DNA of 46,624 nt from Prevotellaceae bacterium. GTDB taxonomy: Bacteria > Bacteroidota > Bacteroidia > Bacteroidales > Bacteroidaceae. Below, piece after piece: positions 10,283-18,553 of this stretch. The notes below the pieces were generated by a model. That model worked only from the letters and a program-made list of their open reading frames with translations, had not been told where the DNA came from and did no database searches. The position numbers and the translations under genes are program-made. Numbering within the stretch: position 1 is the first letter of the stretch; every line of letters begins with the position of its first letter. Location: assembly GCA_029226205.1 (NCBI GenBank), contig JAQXXT010000030.1, positions 1 through 46,624 on the forward strand, in the 5' to 3' direction.

Positions 10283-12304
10283 ATGAACGATATCAAACTT
10301 ATGAATCGTGCAGCCGATAACATCCGTATCCTGGCTGCTTCAATGGTAGAGAAAGCCAAGTCCGGCCACCCCGGTGGGGCTATGGGCGGCGCTGACTTTA
10401 TCAATGTCCTCTTCTCGGAATATCTCATCTATGATCCTGCCGATCCCTTCTGGACAGGCCGTGACCGTTTCTATCTTGATCCCGGCCACATGAGCCCGAT
10501 GCTCTATGGCGCGCTGACCCTCCAGGGACGTTTCACACTCGATGACATCCAGCAGTTCCGCCAGTGGGGCTCCGTCTGTCCCGGTCATCCCGAGCGTGAT
10601 GTCGCACATGGCATCGAGAACTCCTCCGGTCCACTGGGACAAGGACATGCCATTGCTGCCGGCGCTGCCGTAGCAGAGAAATTCCTTGAGGCGCGTCTCG
10701 GACATACCGTCATGCAGCATCGGATCTTCTGCTATATCTCCGATGGTGCCGTAGAGGAAGAGATCTCCCAGGGCGTGGGCCGCATCGCCGGCACGCTGGG
10801 CCTCGACAACCTCGTCATGTTCTATGATGCCAATGATATCCAGCTCTCTACAGAGACGAAGGTCGTCACTGATGAGGACACCGCAGCGAAATACCGTGCA
10901 TGGCATTGGAATGTCATTGAGATTGATGGTAATGATGTCGCGCAGATCCGTAAGGCCCTTGATGCCGGTATCGCTGAGAAAGAGCGTCCGACAATGATCA
11001 TCGGTCATACCGTGATGGGTAAGGGTGCCCGCAAGGCTGACGGCAGCAGCTATGAGCGTAACGTGAAGACCCACGGCGCTCCTCTCGGTGATGGTGCTTA
11101 TGTCAATACGATCAAAAACCTCGGTGGTGATCCTGAGAATCCGTTCGTTATCTTTGATGATGTGAAGAAACTCTATGCTGACCGCCGCGAGGAACTCACG
11201 AAGATCGTCGCTGCCCGCTGCAGTGCCGAAGCGCAGTGGGCGAAAGAGAATCCCGAGAAGAAAGCCCTCATGGATACCTGGTTCTCCGAGAAGGCTCCGA
11301 AGGTCGACTGGAGCAAGGTGGAACTGAAGCCTGACGCTGCTACGCGTGCCGCTTCCTCTGCCTGTCTGAAAGTGCTGGCCCAGCAAGTGCCGAATATGAT
11401 CTGCGCCTCGGCAGACCTCTGCAACTCTGATAAGACCGACGGCTTTCTGAAAGAGACCCACGAACTGAGAAAGGGTGATTTCTCAGGCGCCTTCTTCCAG
11501 GCTGGTGTCAGCGAGCTGACGATGGCAGACATGTGTATCGGTATGATGCTCCACGGTGGTGTCATCGCCGCCATGGGTACGTTCTTCGTCTTCTCCGATT
11601 ATATGAAACCCGCCATCCGTCTTGCTGCCCTCATGGGCGTTCCCGTGAAGTTTATCTGGACGCATGACGCCTTCCGTGTCGGTGAGGATGGTCCTACCCA
11701 CGAGCCCGTGGAACAGGAGGCTCAGATCCGTCTCATGGAGAAGCTGCAGAACCACAAAGGTCAGGACAGCGTCCGCGTCTTCCGTCCCGCCGATGTCTAT
11801 GAGGCAAAGGTCTGCTGGGAGATGGCCATGGAGAATATGGACACGCCGACAGCACTGATCTTCTCCCGTCAGGGCATCCCCTGTCTGCCGGAAGGCAATG
11901 ACTACGAGCAGGCCCGCAAGGGTGCTTATATCGTCAAAGGCAGTGATGAGAATCCTGATGTTATCCTCGTCGCCAGCGGCTCTGAGGTCTCTACCCTCGA
12001 AGCCGGTACAGAGGCGCTCCGTCATGACGGCATCCGTGTACGCGTCGTCAGCGCTCCCTCCGAGGGCCTCTTCCGTCGTCAGCCGAAAGAATACCAGGAG
12101 AGCGTACTGCCGAAGAATGCCAAGATCTTCGGTCTCACTGCCGGCCTGCCTGTCACCCTTGAAGGCCTCGTCGGTGCCAACGGCAAGGTCTATGGCATGA
12201 AGAGTTTCGGATTCTCCGCTCCTTACAAGGTGCTCGATGAGAAACTCGGATATACCGGTGACAATGTATACAAACAAGTAAAAGAATTCTTAGCAGAAGC
12301 ATAA
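10283..12304 (+). CDS. tkt: Transketolase
   Basis: Moves two-carbon units between sugar phosphates with thiamine diphosphate, linking the non-oxidative pentose phosphate pathway to glycolysis. The 673-residue length is normal. The N-terminal domain has KSGHPGGAMGGAD, SVCPGHPERD and the ThDP/Mg site SDGAVEEE, where SDG replaces the usual GDG. The pyrimidine domain has THDAFRVGEDGPTHEPVEQ, and the C-terminal domain SRQGIPCLP. The gene is followed by rpiB, the enzyme that supplies ribose 5-phosphate. Confidence 0.97.
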   Translation: MNDIKLMNRAADNIRILAASMVEKAKSGHPGGAMGGADFINVLFSEYLIYDPADPFWTGRDRFYLDPGHMSPMLYGALTLQGRFTLDDIQQFRQWGSVCPGHPERDVAHGIENSSGPLGQGHAIAAGAAVAEKFLEARLGHTVMQHRIFCYISDGAVEEEISQGVGRIAGTLGLDNLVMFYDANDIQLSTETKVVTDEDTAAKYRAWHWNVIEIDGNDVAQIRKALDAGIAEKERPTMIIGHTVMGKGARKADGSSYERNVKTHGAPLGDGAYVNTIKNLGGDPENPFVIFDDVKKLYADRREELTKIVAARCSAEAQWAKENPEKKALMDTWFSEKAPKVDWSKVELKPDAATRAASSACLKVLAQQVPNMICASADLCNSDKTDGFLKETHELRKGDFSGAFFQAGVSELTMADMCIGMMLHGGVIAAMGTFFVFSDYMKPAIRLAALMGVPVKFIWTHDAFRVGEDGPTHEPVEQEAQIRLMEKLQNHKGQDSVRVFRPADVYEAKVCWEMAMENMDTPTALIFSRQGIPCLPEGNDYEQARKGAYIVKGSDENPDVILVASGSEVSTLEAGTEALRHDGIRVRVVSAPSEGLFRRQPKEYQESVLPKNAKIFGLTAGLPVTLEGLVGANGKVYGMKSFGFSAPYKVLDEKLGYTGDNVYKQVKEFLAEA

Positions 12305-12310
12305 ACTCTT

Positions 12311-12347
12311 CCGCTCATGACCCCGGACAGCCGGGTGTCATGAGCGG
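12311..12347 (+). terminator. Hairpin between tkt and rpiB
   Basis: CCGCTCATGAC / GTCATGAGCGG arms with an inner CCGG/CCGG pair make a strong stem followed by ATTTATTATT. The weak T run suggests partial termination or mRNA stabilisation rather than a complete stop. An ATG at 12340 lies inside the 3' arm, which argues against it as the rpiB start. Confidence 0.6.
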
Positions 12348-12378
12348 ATTTATTATTAACCTTTTAAAAAGCAAGCTT

Positions 12379-12822
12379 ATGGAAGTAAAGACAGTAGGTA
12401 TCGCCTGCGACCACGCAGGATTCCCCCTCAAGCAGTTCGTCCTTCAGTATCTCGAGAAGAAGGGCTATCCTTACAAGGACTTTGGTACATATAGTGACGA
12501 GAGTGTTGACTATCCCGATTTCGCTCATCCCCTGGCAGAAGCCATCGAGAGTGGTGAGGTCTATCCCGGCATCGCCATCTGCGGCAGTGGTGAGGGAATG
12601 GTCATGACCCTGAACAAACATCAGGGTGTCCGTGCCGGCCTCGCATGGTGCAAGGACATCGCTGAGCTCATCCGCCAGCATAACGACGCAAACTGCCTCG
12701 TGCTGCCCGGACGGTTCATCGACAACAAGACTGCCGAGCAGATTCTCGACGAGTTCTTCACGGCATCCTTCGAGGGTGGCCGTCATGAGCGCCGTGTGAA
12801 GAAAATTCCTATTCAGAAATAA
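12379..12822 (+). CDS. rpiB: Ribose 5-phosphate isomerase B
   Basis: Interconverts ribose 5-phosphate and ribulose 5-phosphate. The chosen start gives 147 residues, normal for RpiB (LacA/RpiB family); a longer frame from 12340 would start inside a hairpin. Motifs: IACDHAGFPLK near the N terminus, DFGTYSDESVDYPDFA, the CGSGEGM active-site loop with the proton-transfer cysteine, and NKHQGVRAGL. It lies 75 bp after tkt, so the two pentose-phosphate genes are probably linked in expression. Confidence 0.95.
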   Translation: MEVKTVGIACDHAGFPLKQFVLQYLEKKGYPYKDFGTYSDESVDYPDFAHPLAEAIESGEVYPGIAICGSGEGMVMTLNKHQGVRAGLAWCKDIAELIRQHNDANCLVLPGRFIDNKTAEQILDEFFTASFEGGRHERRVKKIPIQK

Positions 12823-12826
12823 GACA

Positions 12827-12896
12827 ATGGACTATAAATGTTGAACGCCTCGCTCTTCACAGAGCGGGGCGTCCATCGTTTAAGGTATTAGTCCAT
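12827..12896 (+). terminator. Nested hairpins after rpiB
   Basis: Inner stem ACGCCTCGCTCT / AGAGCGGGGCGT (12845-12872) with a TCAC loop, enclosed by ATGGACTA (12827-12834) and TAGTCCAT (12889-12896). No T run follows the inner stem, so it may end transcription weakly or protect the mRNA end. Confidence 0.6.
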
Positions 12897-12991
12897 CTTA
12901 AGGTAAAAAGATTGTATTCAGGATAACTGTTGCAAAGATAAGAATTTTTTGCCAATGGTGCAATTTTTTTCGCATGTTTAAAAACATATAT

Positions 12992-13023
12992 TTTGGAAAT
13001 TCGAGCAATTTCTTGTACCTTTG
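12992..13023 (+). promoter_or_regulatory. Consensus promoter for glnS
   Basis: TTTG (12992-12995), 20 bp, TACCTTTG (13016-13023). A TTG codon at 13021 that opens the longest frame is inside the -7 box, so the start must be the ATG at 13054. Confidence 0.85.
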
Positions 13024-13053
13024 CACCATAATTGGAAAAAAACATATTTGACT

Positions 13054-14775
13054 ATGTCGAAAGAAGAATTAGAAACTCCGAAAGAAGAGAAGAAAAGCTT
13101 GAGCTTCGTGGAACAACTCGTCGAGGAAGATCTCGCCGAAGGTAAGAACGGTGGACGTATCCAGACCCGTTTCCCCCCCGAGCCGAACGGCTATCTCCAT
13201 ATCGGTCACGCCAAGGCTATCTGTATGGACTTCGGTGTTGCCGAGAAATATCATGGTGTCTGCAACCTCCGTTTTGATGACACCAACCCGAGTAAAGAGA
13301 ATAACGAGTATGTGGAGAATATCCTCCATGATATCCAGTGGCTCGGCTTCAAATGGGGACATATCTACTATGCCTCCGATTACTTCCAGAAGCTGTGGGA
13401 CTTTGCCATCTGGATGATTGAGAACGGTCACGCCTATGTCGATGAGCAGACGGCAGAGCAGATCGCCGAGCAGAAGGGAACACCGACAACACCGGGAACG
13501 CCGTCACCCTATCGTGACCGTCCCGTAGAAGAGAACCTCCGTCTGTTCCGTCAGATGAATACCCCGGAAGCTGTTGAGGGAAGTATGGTACTGCGTGCCA
13601 AACTGGATATGGCCAACGATAACATGCACTTCCGTGATCCGATCATCTATCGTATCATTCAGACGCCGCATCATCGTACGGGCACAAAATGGCACTGCTA
13701 TCCGATGTATGACTTCGCACATGGACAGAGCGACTATTTCGAGGGTGTCACCCACTCCATCTGTACGCTGGAGTTCGTTCCTCACCGCCCGCTGTACAAT
13801 AAGTTCATTGACTTCCTTAAGGAGTATGATGGTACGGCCGACAACCTCAACGACAACCGTCCGCGACAGATCGAGTTCAACCGTCTGAACCTCACCTACA
13901 CGGTGATGTCCAAGCGTAAGCTCCATACCCTCGTCGACGAGCACCTCGTAAGAGGCTGGGATGATCCTCGTATGCCGACCCTCTGTGGTATGCGCCGTCG
14001 TGGCTACTCTCCTGAGAGTATCCGTAACTTCATTGATTCCATCGGTTATACGAAGTTCGACGCCCTCAACGATATGGCTCTCCTTGAGGCTGCCGTCCGT
14101 GAGGATCTGAACAAGCGTGCCACACGTGTCAGCGCCGTCCTCGATCCTGTGAAACTCGTCATTACGAACTATCCTGAGGGTCAGACCGAAGAGATGGAAG
14201 CTATCAACAATCCCGAAGACGAGAACGCCGGAAGCCATAAGATCACGTTCTCCCGCAACCTGTGGATTGAGCGCGCCGACTTCATGGAAGACGCTCCGAA
14301 GAAGTTCTTCCGTATGACGCCGGGTAAGGAAGTCCGTCTGAAGAATGCCTATATCGTGAAATGTACGGGTTGCACGAAGGATGCCGACGGCAAGATCACG
14401 GAGATCCAGGCCGAATACGACCCGACATCGAAGAGCGGTATGGAAGGGGCCAACCGTAAGGTCAAGGGAACGCTCCACTGGGTCAGCTGCGACCACTGCG
14501 TGAAGAGTGAGGTGCGTGTCTACGACCGTCTCTTCAATGTAGAGAATCCCTCCGCTGACGAGCGTGACTTCCGTGAGCTCCTCAACCCCGACTCTATGAA
14601 GGTCTACGACAACTGCTATGTGGAGAACTTCGCCGCTACGAAGAAGCCCGGTGAATATCTGCAGTTCCAGCGCATCGGTTACTTCATGGCCGATCCCGAT
14701 GGCAGTGCCGAGCATCCGGTATTCAACAAGACCGTTGGTCTGAAAGATACCTGGGCAAAACAACAGAAGAAATAA
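13054..14775 (+). CDS. glnS: Glutaminyl-tRNA synthetase
   Basis: Charges tRNA-Gln with glutamine directly. The protein has 573 residues, close to the family norm of about 555-580. The class I motifs are present: PPEPNGYLHIGHAKA (HIGH) near residue 45 and VMSKRKL (KMSKS equivalent). The GlnRS-type strings RFDDTNP and ITHSICTLEF-like THSICTLEF and the two C-terminal anticodon-binding beta barrels distinguish it from GluRS. Start chosen from the promoter position. Its presence implies that the organism does not depend only on the GatCAB route for Gln-tRNA. Confidence 0.96.
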   Translation: MSKEELETPKEEKKSLSFVEQLVEEDLAEGKNGGRIQTRFPPEPNGYLHIGHAKAICMDFGVAEKYHGVCNLRFDDTNPSKENNEYVENILHDIQWLGFKWGHIYYASDYFQKLWDFAIWMIENGHAYVDEQTAEQIAEQKGTPTTPGTPSPYRDRPVEENLRLFRQMNTPEAVEGSMVLRAKLDMANDNMHFRDPIIYRIIQTPHHRTGTKWHCYPMYDFAHGQSDYFEGVTHSICTLEFVPHRPLYNKFIDFLKEYDGTADNLNDNRPRQIEFNRLNLTYTVMSKRKLHTLVDEHLVRGWDDPRMPTLCGMRRRGYSPESIRNFIDSIGYTKFDALNDMALLEAAVREDLNKRATRVSAVLDPVKLVITNYPEGQTEEMEAINNPEDENAGSHKITFSRNLWIERADFMEDAPKKFFRMTPGKEVRLKNAYIVKCTGCTKDADGKITEIQAEYDPTSKSGMEGANRKVKGTLHWVSCDHCVKSEVRVYDRLFNVENPSADERDFRELLNPDSMKVYDNCYVENFAATKKPGEYLQFQRIGYFMADPDGSAEHPVFNKTVGLKDTWAKQQKK

Positions 14776-14785
14776 TTATCATTTC

Positions 14786-14821
14786 TCCCCTCCCTCCCGT
14801 TATCGCCAGGGAGGGGATTTT
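14786..14821 (+). terminator. Hairpin between glnS and the DedA gene
   Basis: TCCCCTCCCT (14786-14795) pairs perfectly with AGGGAGGGGA (14808-14817), followed by TTTT. It ends 6 bp before the next ATG, so it could act as a terminator or attenuator and might also hide that start. Confidence 0.75.
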
Positions 14822-14826
14822 AAGTT

Positions 14827-15462
14827 ATGGGAATATTATCAACATTATTGCAGAACCTGAATTACTATACGGTATTCATCCTTATGCTACTGGAGAGTAC
14901 CGTCATTCCGGTTCCCTCAGAGTTTGTCGTCTCCCCCGCCGCCTATCATGCCGCCGCCGGAAACCTCGATGTCTGGCTGATCATCCTCGTGGCTACCCTT
15001 GGCGCTGACGTGGGAGCAAGTATCAACTACGCTGCCGGACATTACCTCGGCAGACCAATCATCTACCGCTTCGCCAACAGCCGGTGGGGGCATCTGTGTA
15101 TGCTCAACCAAGAGAAAGTGGAGAAGAGTGAGAAATATTTCTACAACCACGGCGCCGTGGCGACACTCACCGGACGTCTCATCCCTGGTATCCGCCATCT
15201 GATCTCTATCCCCGCCGGCATGAGTAAGATGCACTACGGATATTTTATCCTCTATACAACCATCGGTGCGGGATGCTGGAACTGTATCCTTGCCGCCCTC
15301 GGCTGGTATCTTCATTCTGTCGTCCCCGAGTCACAGCTCAACGACAAGATTGCCGAGTATGCAGAATACATCAAGATGTTCATCATCCTCGCCGTTGTCA
15401 TCGCCGTCCTCTATTATGTCGTCCGCTGGTATATCCGCAGACAACGGAAAATCTATGACTAA
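14827..15462 (+). CDS. DedA-family inner-membrane protein
   Basis: A 211-residue membrane protein of the DedA/VTT family, members of which flip undecaprenyl phosphate or phosphatidylethanolamine or support membrane-potential homeostasis. Family marks: the re-entrant loop ESTVIPVPSEFV near residue 24, GADVGASINYAAGHYLGR, and the conserved TGRLIPGIRHLISIPAG. A C-terminal helix (about 182-203) ends in a basic tail. It follows glnS by 51 bp across a strong hairpin, so expression may be only partly coupled. Confidence 0.9.
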   Translation: MGILSTLLQNLNYYTVFILMLLESTVIPVPSEFVVSPAAYHAAAGNLDVWLIILVATLGADVGASINYAAGHYLGRPIIYRFANSRWGHLCMLNQEKVEKSEKYFYNHGAVATLTGRLIPGIRHLISIPAGMSKMHYGYFILYTTIGAGCWNCILAALGWYLHSVVPESQLNDKIAEYAEYIKMFIILAVVIAVLYYVVRWYIRRQRKIYD

Positions 15463-15490
15463 TAGATAATGGAGAATAGATAATGGAGAA
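15463..15490 (+). repeat. 14-bp tandem duplication after the DedA gene
   Basis: TAGATAATGGAGAA occurs twice head to tail (15463-15476, 15477-15490), immediately after the stop codon and before the terminator. Confidence 0.85.
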
Positions 15491-15493
15491 TAT

Positions 15494-15532
15494 AAAAAAG
15501 GCCATCTGCACTACGGCGGATGACCTTTTTTT
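15494..15532. terminator. Bidirectional terminator between the DedA gene and dapA
   Basis: An A-rich 5' flank, a GC-rich stem (GGCCATCTGC / GCGGATGACC with a mismatch) and a run of seven T residues. Because both flanks are A/T runs it can serve the plus-strand DedA gene and the minus-strand dapA. Confidence 0.88.
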
Positions 15533-15575
15533 GTTGTTTTACTATTCTTAAAAAACGCTCTGTTTTTTCAATAAA

Positions 15576-16460
15576 TTATATTCTCAGTTCCTTGAGAATC
15601 TCTGCCATGCGCTCCTTTGTCTTGATCGTCGTAGGAACGAGGGGCAGACGGAGGACATTCTCGATGAAGCCCATATCGTTGAGCAGGGCCTTCGCGCCGG
15701 CAGGATTGCCATCGACGAACAGGAGCTTATAGAGTTCGGTGAACATGTGATGGATCTTACGGGCCGGCTCATACTCGCCCTTGAACTCCAGGCGGATCAT
15801 ACGACTGAACTCCTTCGGCAGGGCATTGCCGATGACAGAGATCACACCAGCGGCACCACTGGCAATCATCGAGAAGGTCAGGGCATCATCTCCACTGATG
15901 ACATCAAAATTATCGGGCTTGTTCTTGATAATCTCATCGACCTGCTCCAGAGAGCCACTGGCCTCTTTCACAGCAACGATATTCGGGAAGTCCTTCGCCA
16001 GACGGACCGTTGTCTCCGCCTTCATATTCACGCCTGTACGTCCGGGAACATTATAAAGGACGATCGGCAGTGGACTGACGGCAGCGATAGCCTTGAAATG
16101 CTGATAGAGACCTTCCTGAGACGGCTTATTATAATAAGGACAGATACTCAGGATACCATCGATCCCGGACCAGTCCGTCGACTTGATCTCATCGATGACG
16201 GCACGGGTGTTGTTGCCGCCACAGTATTTCAGGATTTTGATACGGCCATGGTTGACCTCTTTCACGAGGTCTGTGATCTTGTCTTTCTCCTCACGCGTCA
16301 GACAAGGAGCTTCTCCTGTCGTCGCAAGGATACAGAGAAAGTCTGCACCGTTGTCAATCTGGTATTCAACAAGTCGCTTGAGGGCTTGATAGTCTACTTC
16401 GCCATCCTGAGTGAACGGGGTAATCAGGGCGATACCGAGTCCTTTAAAAATATTCTGCAT
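15576..16460 (-). CDS. dapA: 4-hydroxy-tetrahydrodipicolinate synthase
   Basis: Condenses pyruvate with aspartate semialdehyde, the first step towards diaminopimelate and lysine. The 294-residue aldolase barrel has the DapA marks GTTGE-like ATTGEAPCL, the tyrosine of YNVPGRTG and the Schiff-base lysine in VAVKEASG. The frame extends upstream to 16523 through a non-ATG leader containing the -7 box, so the ATG at 16458-16460 is chosen; MQNIFKGLGIALITPF is the usual N terminus. It is a single-gene unit with its own promoter and a shared terminator. Confidence 0.96.
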   Translation of the reverse strand: MQNIFKGLGIALITPFTQDGEVDYQALKRLVEYQIDNGADFLCILATTGEAPCLTREEKDKITDLVKEVNHGRIKILKYCGGNNTRAVIDEIKSTDWSGIDGILSICPYYNKPSQEGLYQHFKAIAAVSPLPIVLYNVPGRTGVNMKAETTVRLAKDFPNIVAVKEASGSLEQVDEIIKNKPDNFDVISGDDALTFSMIASGAAGVISVIGNALPKEFSRMIRLEFKGEYEPARKIHHMFTELYKLLFVDGNPAGAKALLNDMGFIENVLRLPLVPTTIKTKERMAEILKELRI

Positions 16461-16493
16461 AATCAAGTCGTAATTATATTTCGAATTCCGCAG

Positions 16494-16524
16494 CAAAATT
16501 ACAATTTTTCTTTCACATTGCAAA
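16494..16524 (-). promoter_or_regulatory. Consensus promoter for dapA
   Basis: On the minus strand TTTG (16521-16524), 19 bp, then TAATTTTG (16494-16501), with the ATG 34 bases further on. Confidence 0.82.
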
Positions 16525-16563
16525 AAGATACGGCTTCTTTTTTCTATCGTTTATATTTTTTCC

Positions 16564-17163
16564 TTACAAATCAGTAAAATCCAGTTGCTCCAAACGCTTT
16601 CTGAGCACGTCTGCATCCCGCCGACGAACAGCGAGAACGATGCTGCAAGTATTGTCAAACTGCTGACTGACGATACGCAAGTTCATGTCTTTGACGAGTC
16701 GCATGACACCATTCATCATGGGATAAGAGAAATGATAAGTCACCTGCTCTTCTATCGTCCGCTGCTCCGTCTTCGCGTCATCAAGAGCGGCAGCGGCAGC
16801 CGTACGATAGGCTACAATCAAGCCTCCCGTCCCGAGGTTCACGCCGCCATAATACCTGACGACGACAACGAGGACATCCGTCAACTCACGGGAGTTGATC
16901 TGTCCGAGGATGGGCTTGCCGGCTGTTGACGACGGCTCTCCGTCATCATTGGCACGGAACTCCTGTCGGTCGGGCCCGAGCATATAAGCATAACAGACAT
17001 GCCGGGCATCATAATATTTCTTTCGATAGTCCGCCAAGAGACTCTTCACCTCTTCAACGGACGACACATGATGGGCGAAAGCTAGGAACTTACTCCTTTT
17101 CTCGGAGTAAGTCCCCTCGCCACGTTTCTCTTCTGAGATTGTGAGATACTGATCTAAATCCAT
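16564..17163 (-). CDS. yigZ: YigZ/IMPACT family protein
   Basis: A 199-residue protein of the YigZ (IMPACT N-terminal, UPF0029) family. The conserved core KRSKFLAFA, YDARHVCYAY, RANDDGEPSSTAGKPIL, VVVVRYYGGVNLGTGGL is complete, and the C-terminal third resembles EF-G domain IV-like ferredoxin folds. The bacterial role is not settled; the eukaryotic relative regulates GCN2 in the amino-acid starvation response. The start codon lies 2 bases after the stop codon of the DUF1015 gene, so it is the last gene of the serine cluster. Confidence 0.9.
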   Translation of the reverse strand: MDLDQYLTISEEKRGEGTYSEKRSKFLAFAHHVSSVEEVKSLLADYRKKYYDARHVCYAYMLGPDRQEFRANDDGEPSSTAGKPILGQINSRELTDVLVVVVRYYGGVNLGTGGLIVAYRTAAAAALDDAKTEQRTIEEQVTYHFSYPMMNGVMRLVKDMNLRIVSQQFDNTCSIVLAVRRRDADVLRKRLEQLDFTDL

Positions 17164-17165
17164 TA

Positions 17166-18413
17166 TTAATCCAAGAGATGCACTACCAGTCCGCTGCGCA
17201 GCTTGGGTTCAAACCACGTAGCTTTCGGCGGCATAATTTTTCCACTGTCGGCGATCGCCATAATCTGCTGCATCGTGACAGGATAGAGTGCCAAGGCCCA
17301 GCGCATCTCACCACTGTCGACACGACGCTTCAACTCTTCGAGTCCGCGAAGGCCTCCAACGAAATCTATACGGTCGTCACTACGCAGGTCCTTGATACCC
17401 ATGAGTTCGTCAAGGATCAGCCGACTGGAGATATCAACATCGAGTACACCGATAGGATCCTGGTCATCATACGTGCCTTCCCGCGCCGTAAGGGAATACC
17501 AGCAACCATCGAGATAAAGGGAGAACTCATGCAGCCGGGCAGGCTTATAGATTTCCGTTCCTTTTTGTTCTACGATAAAGTTCTTCTCCAGCGCTTTCAG
17601 GAACTGCTGTGCCGTCATGCCGTTAAGGTCTCGAACGACACGGTTGTAATCAAGAATCATCAACTGGCTGGCCGGGAAACAGACCGCCATGAAATAGTTG
17701 TATTCTTCCTTTCCCGTATGATGAGGATTACGCCGGGCACGCTCAGCACCCACACGGGCGGCAGCGGCACTGCGGTGATGACCATCGGCAATATAGAGTG
17801 CCGGCATCTTCGCAAACTCCTTCGTAATCGTCTGCAGATCCCCGGGATCACTGATCACCCAGAACTGATGGCGGAAACCATCCTGCGGAGCGATAAAGTC
17901 ATACTCCGGTTGCTTGGTAGCATAACGGGCGATAAGAGCATCGAGAACAGGATCATCGGGATAAGCGAAGAAAGCCGGACCGGTGTTGGCATCACAGGCC
18001 TCCACCTGACGCATACGGTCCTCTTCTTTACTCTTCCGCGTCAGCTCATGCTTCTTAATGACACCATGAAGGTAATCATCTACGGAAGCGGCAACGACAA
18101 GACCATACTGTGTCTTTCCTCCCATCGTCTGGGCGTAAAGGTAATAATGTTCTTCCTTGTCTTGTACAAGCCAGCCTCGACGGATAAAATCACGGAAGGT
18201 GGCGGCACCATTCTCGTAGACACGCGGATCATTCTCCGCAATCTTCTCAGGAAAATTAATTTCGGGTTTGATAACATGGTAGAAACTCATGGCGTTATCG
18301 CCGGCTTCTGCCCGTGCTTCTTCGGAGTCTAATACATCATAAGGGCGACACTCCACTTTCTCCACTAACTCTCGTGGGGGTCTGAGGCCCTTGAAAGGTT
18401 TAATCGTAGCCAT
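17166..18413 (-). CDS. DUF1015 protein of the serine cluster
   Basis: A 415-residue cytoplasmic protein, full length for DUF1015. Conserved points: RPYDVLDS (residues 23-30), a Lys-His-Glu segment KKHELTRKSKEEDR (120-133), and YIADGHHRSAAAA (207-219). No biochemical function is established to my knowledge. It stands between serA and yigZ and is probably cotranscribed with serC and serA; the same pairing is familiar from Clostridia and other Bacteroidetes, so a link to serine metabolism is likely. The DGHHR motif recalls the ParB/Srx-fold serine kinases (SerK, SbnI), which suggests, without proof, a serine or phosphoserine-handling activity. Confidence 0.88.
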   Translation of the reverse strand: MATIKPFKGLRPPRELVEKVECRPYDVLDSEEARAEAGDNAMSFYHVIKPEINFPEKIAENDPRVYENGAATFRDFIRRGWLVQDKEEHYYLYAQTMGGKTQYGLVVAASVDDYLHGVIKKHELTRKSKEEDRMRQVEACDANTGPAFFAYPDDPVLDALIARYATKQPEYDFIAPQDGFRHQFWVISDPGDLQTITKEFAKMPALYIADGHHRSAAAARVGAERARRNPHHTGKEEYNYFMAVCFPASQLMILDYNRVVRDLNGMTAQQFLKALEKNFIVEQKGTEIYKPARLHEFSLYLDGCWYSLTAREGTYDDQDPIGVLDVDISSRLILDELMGIKDLRSDDRIDFVGGLRGLEELKRRVDSGEMRWALALYPVTMQQIMAIADSGKIMPPKATWFEPKLRSGLVVHLLD

Positions 18414-18453
18414 AGATATAAGTTTTTATTAAAAGTAAAGAAGTCATCTAAAC

Positions 18454-18546
18454 GTAAAGAAGTAAAGAGGTAAAAAAGTAAAAACAGAGCAGATTCCCAT
18501 GAGATCACCTACCCTAAGTTTACTTTTTTACTCCTTTACTTTCTTA
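18454..18546. repeat. 8-bp tandem repeats arranged as a long inverted repeat
   Basis: The gap between serA and the DUF1015 gene holds four copies of an octamer GTAAARAN (18454-18485). Opposite them, near 18518-18546, lie four copies of its complement. Together they can fold into a stem of nearly 30 bp with a few mismatches and a loop of about 33 bases. Confidence 0.8.
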
Positions 18547-18553
18547 CCTTAAA

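Noticed and set aside
12340..12378. An N-terminal extension of rpiB by 13 residues
   Set aside because: The upstream ATG lies inside the 3' arm of a hairpin and the extra residues do not resemble RpiB; the inner ATG gives the standard N terminus.
15463..15490. The 14-bp tandem repeat as a regulatory site
   Set aside because: It lies after a stop codon and before a terminator and looks like simple slippage.
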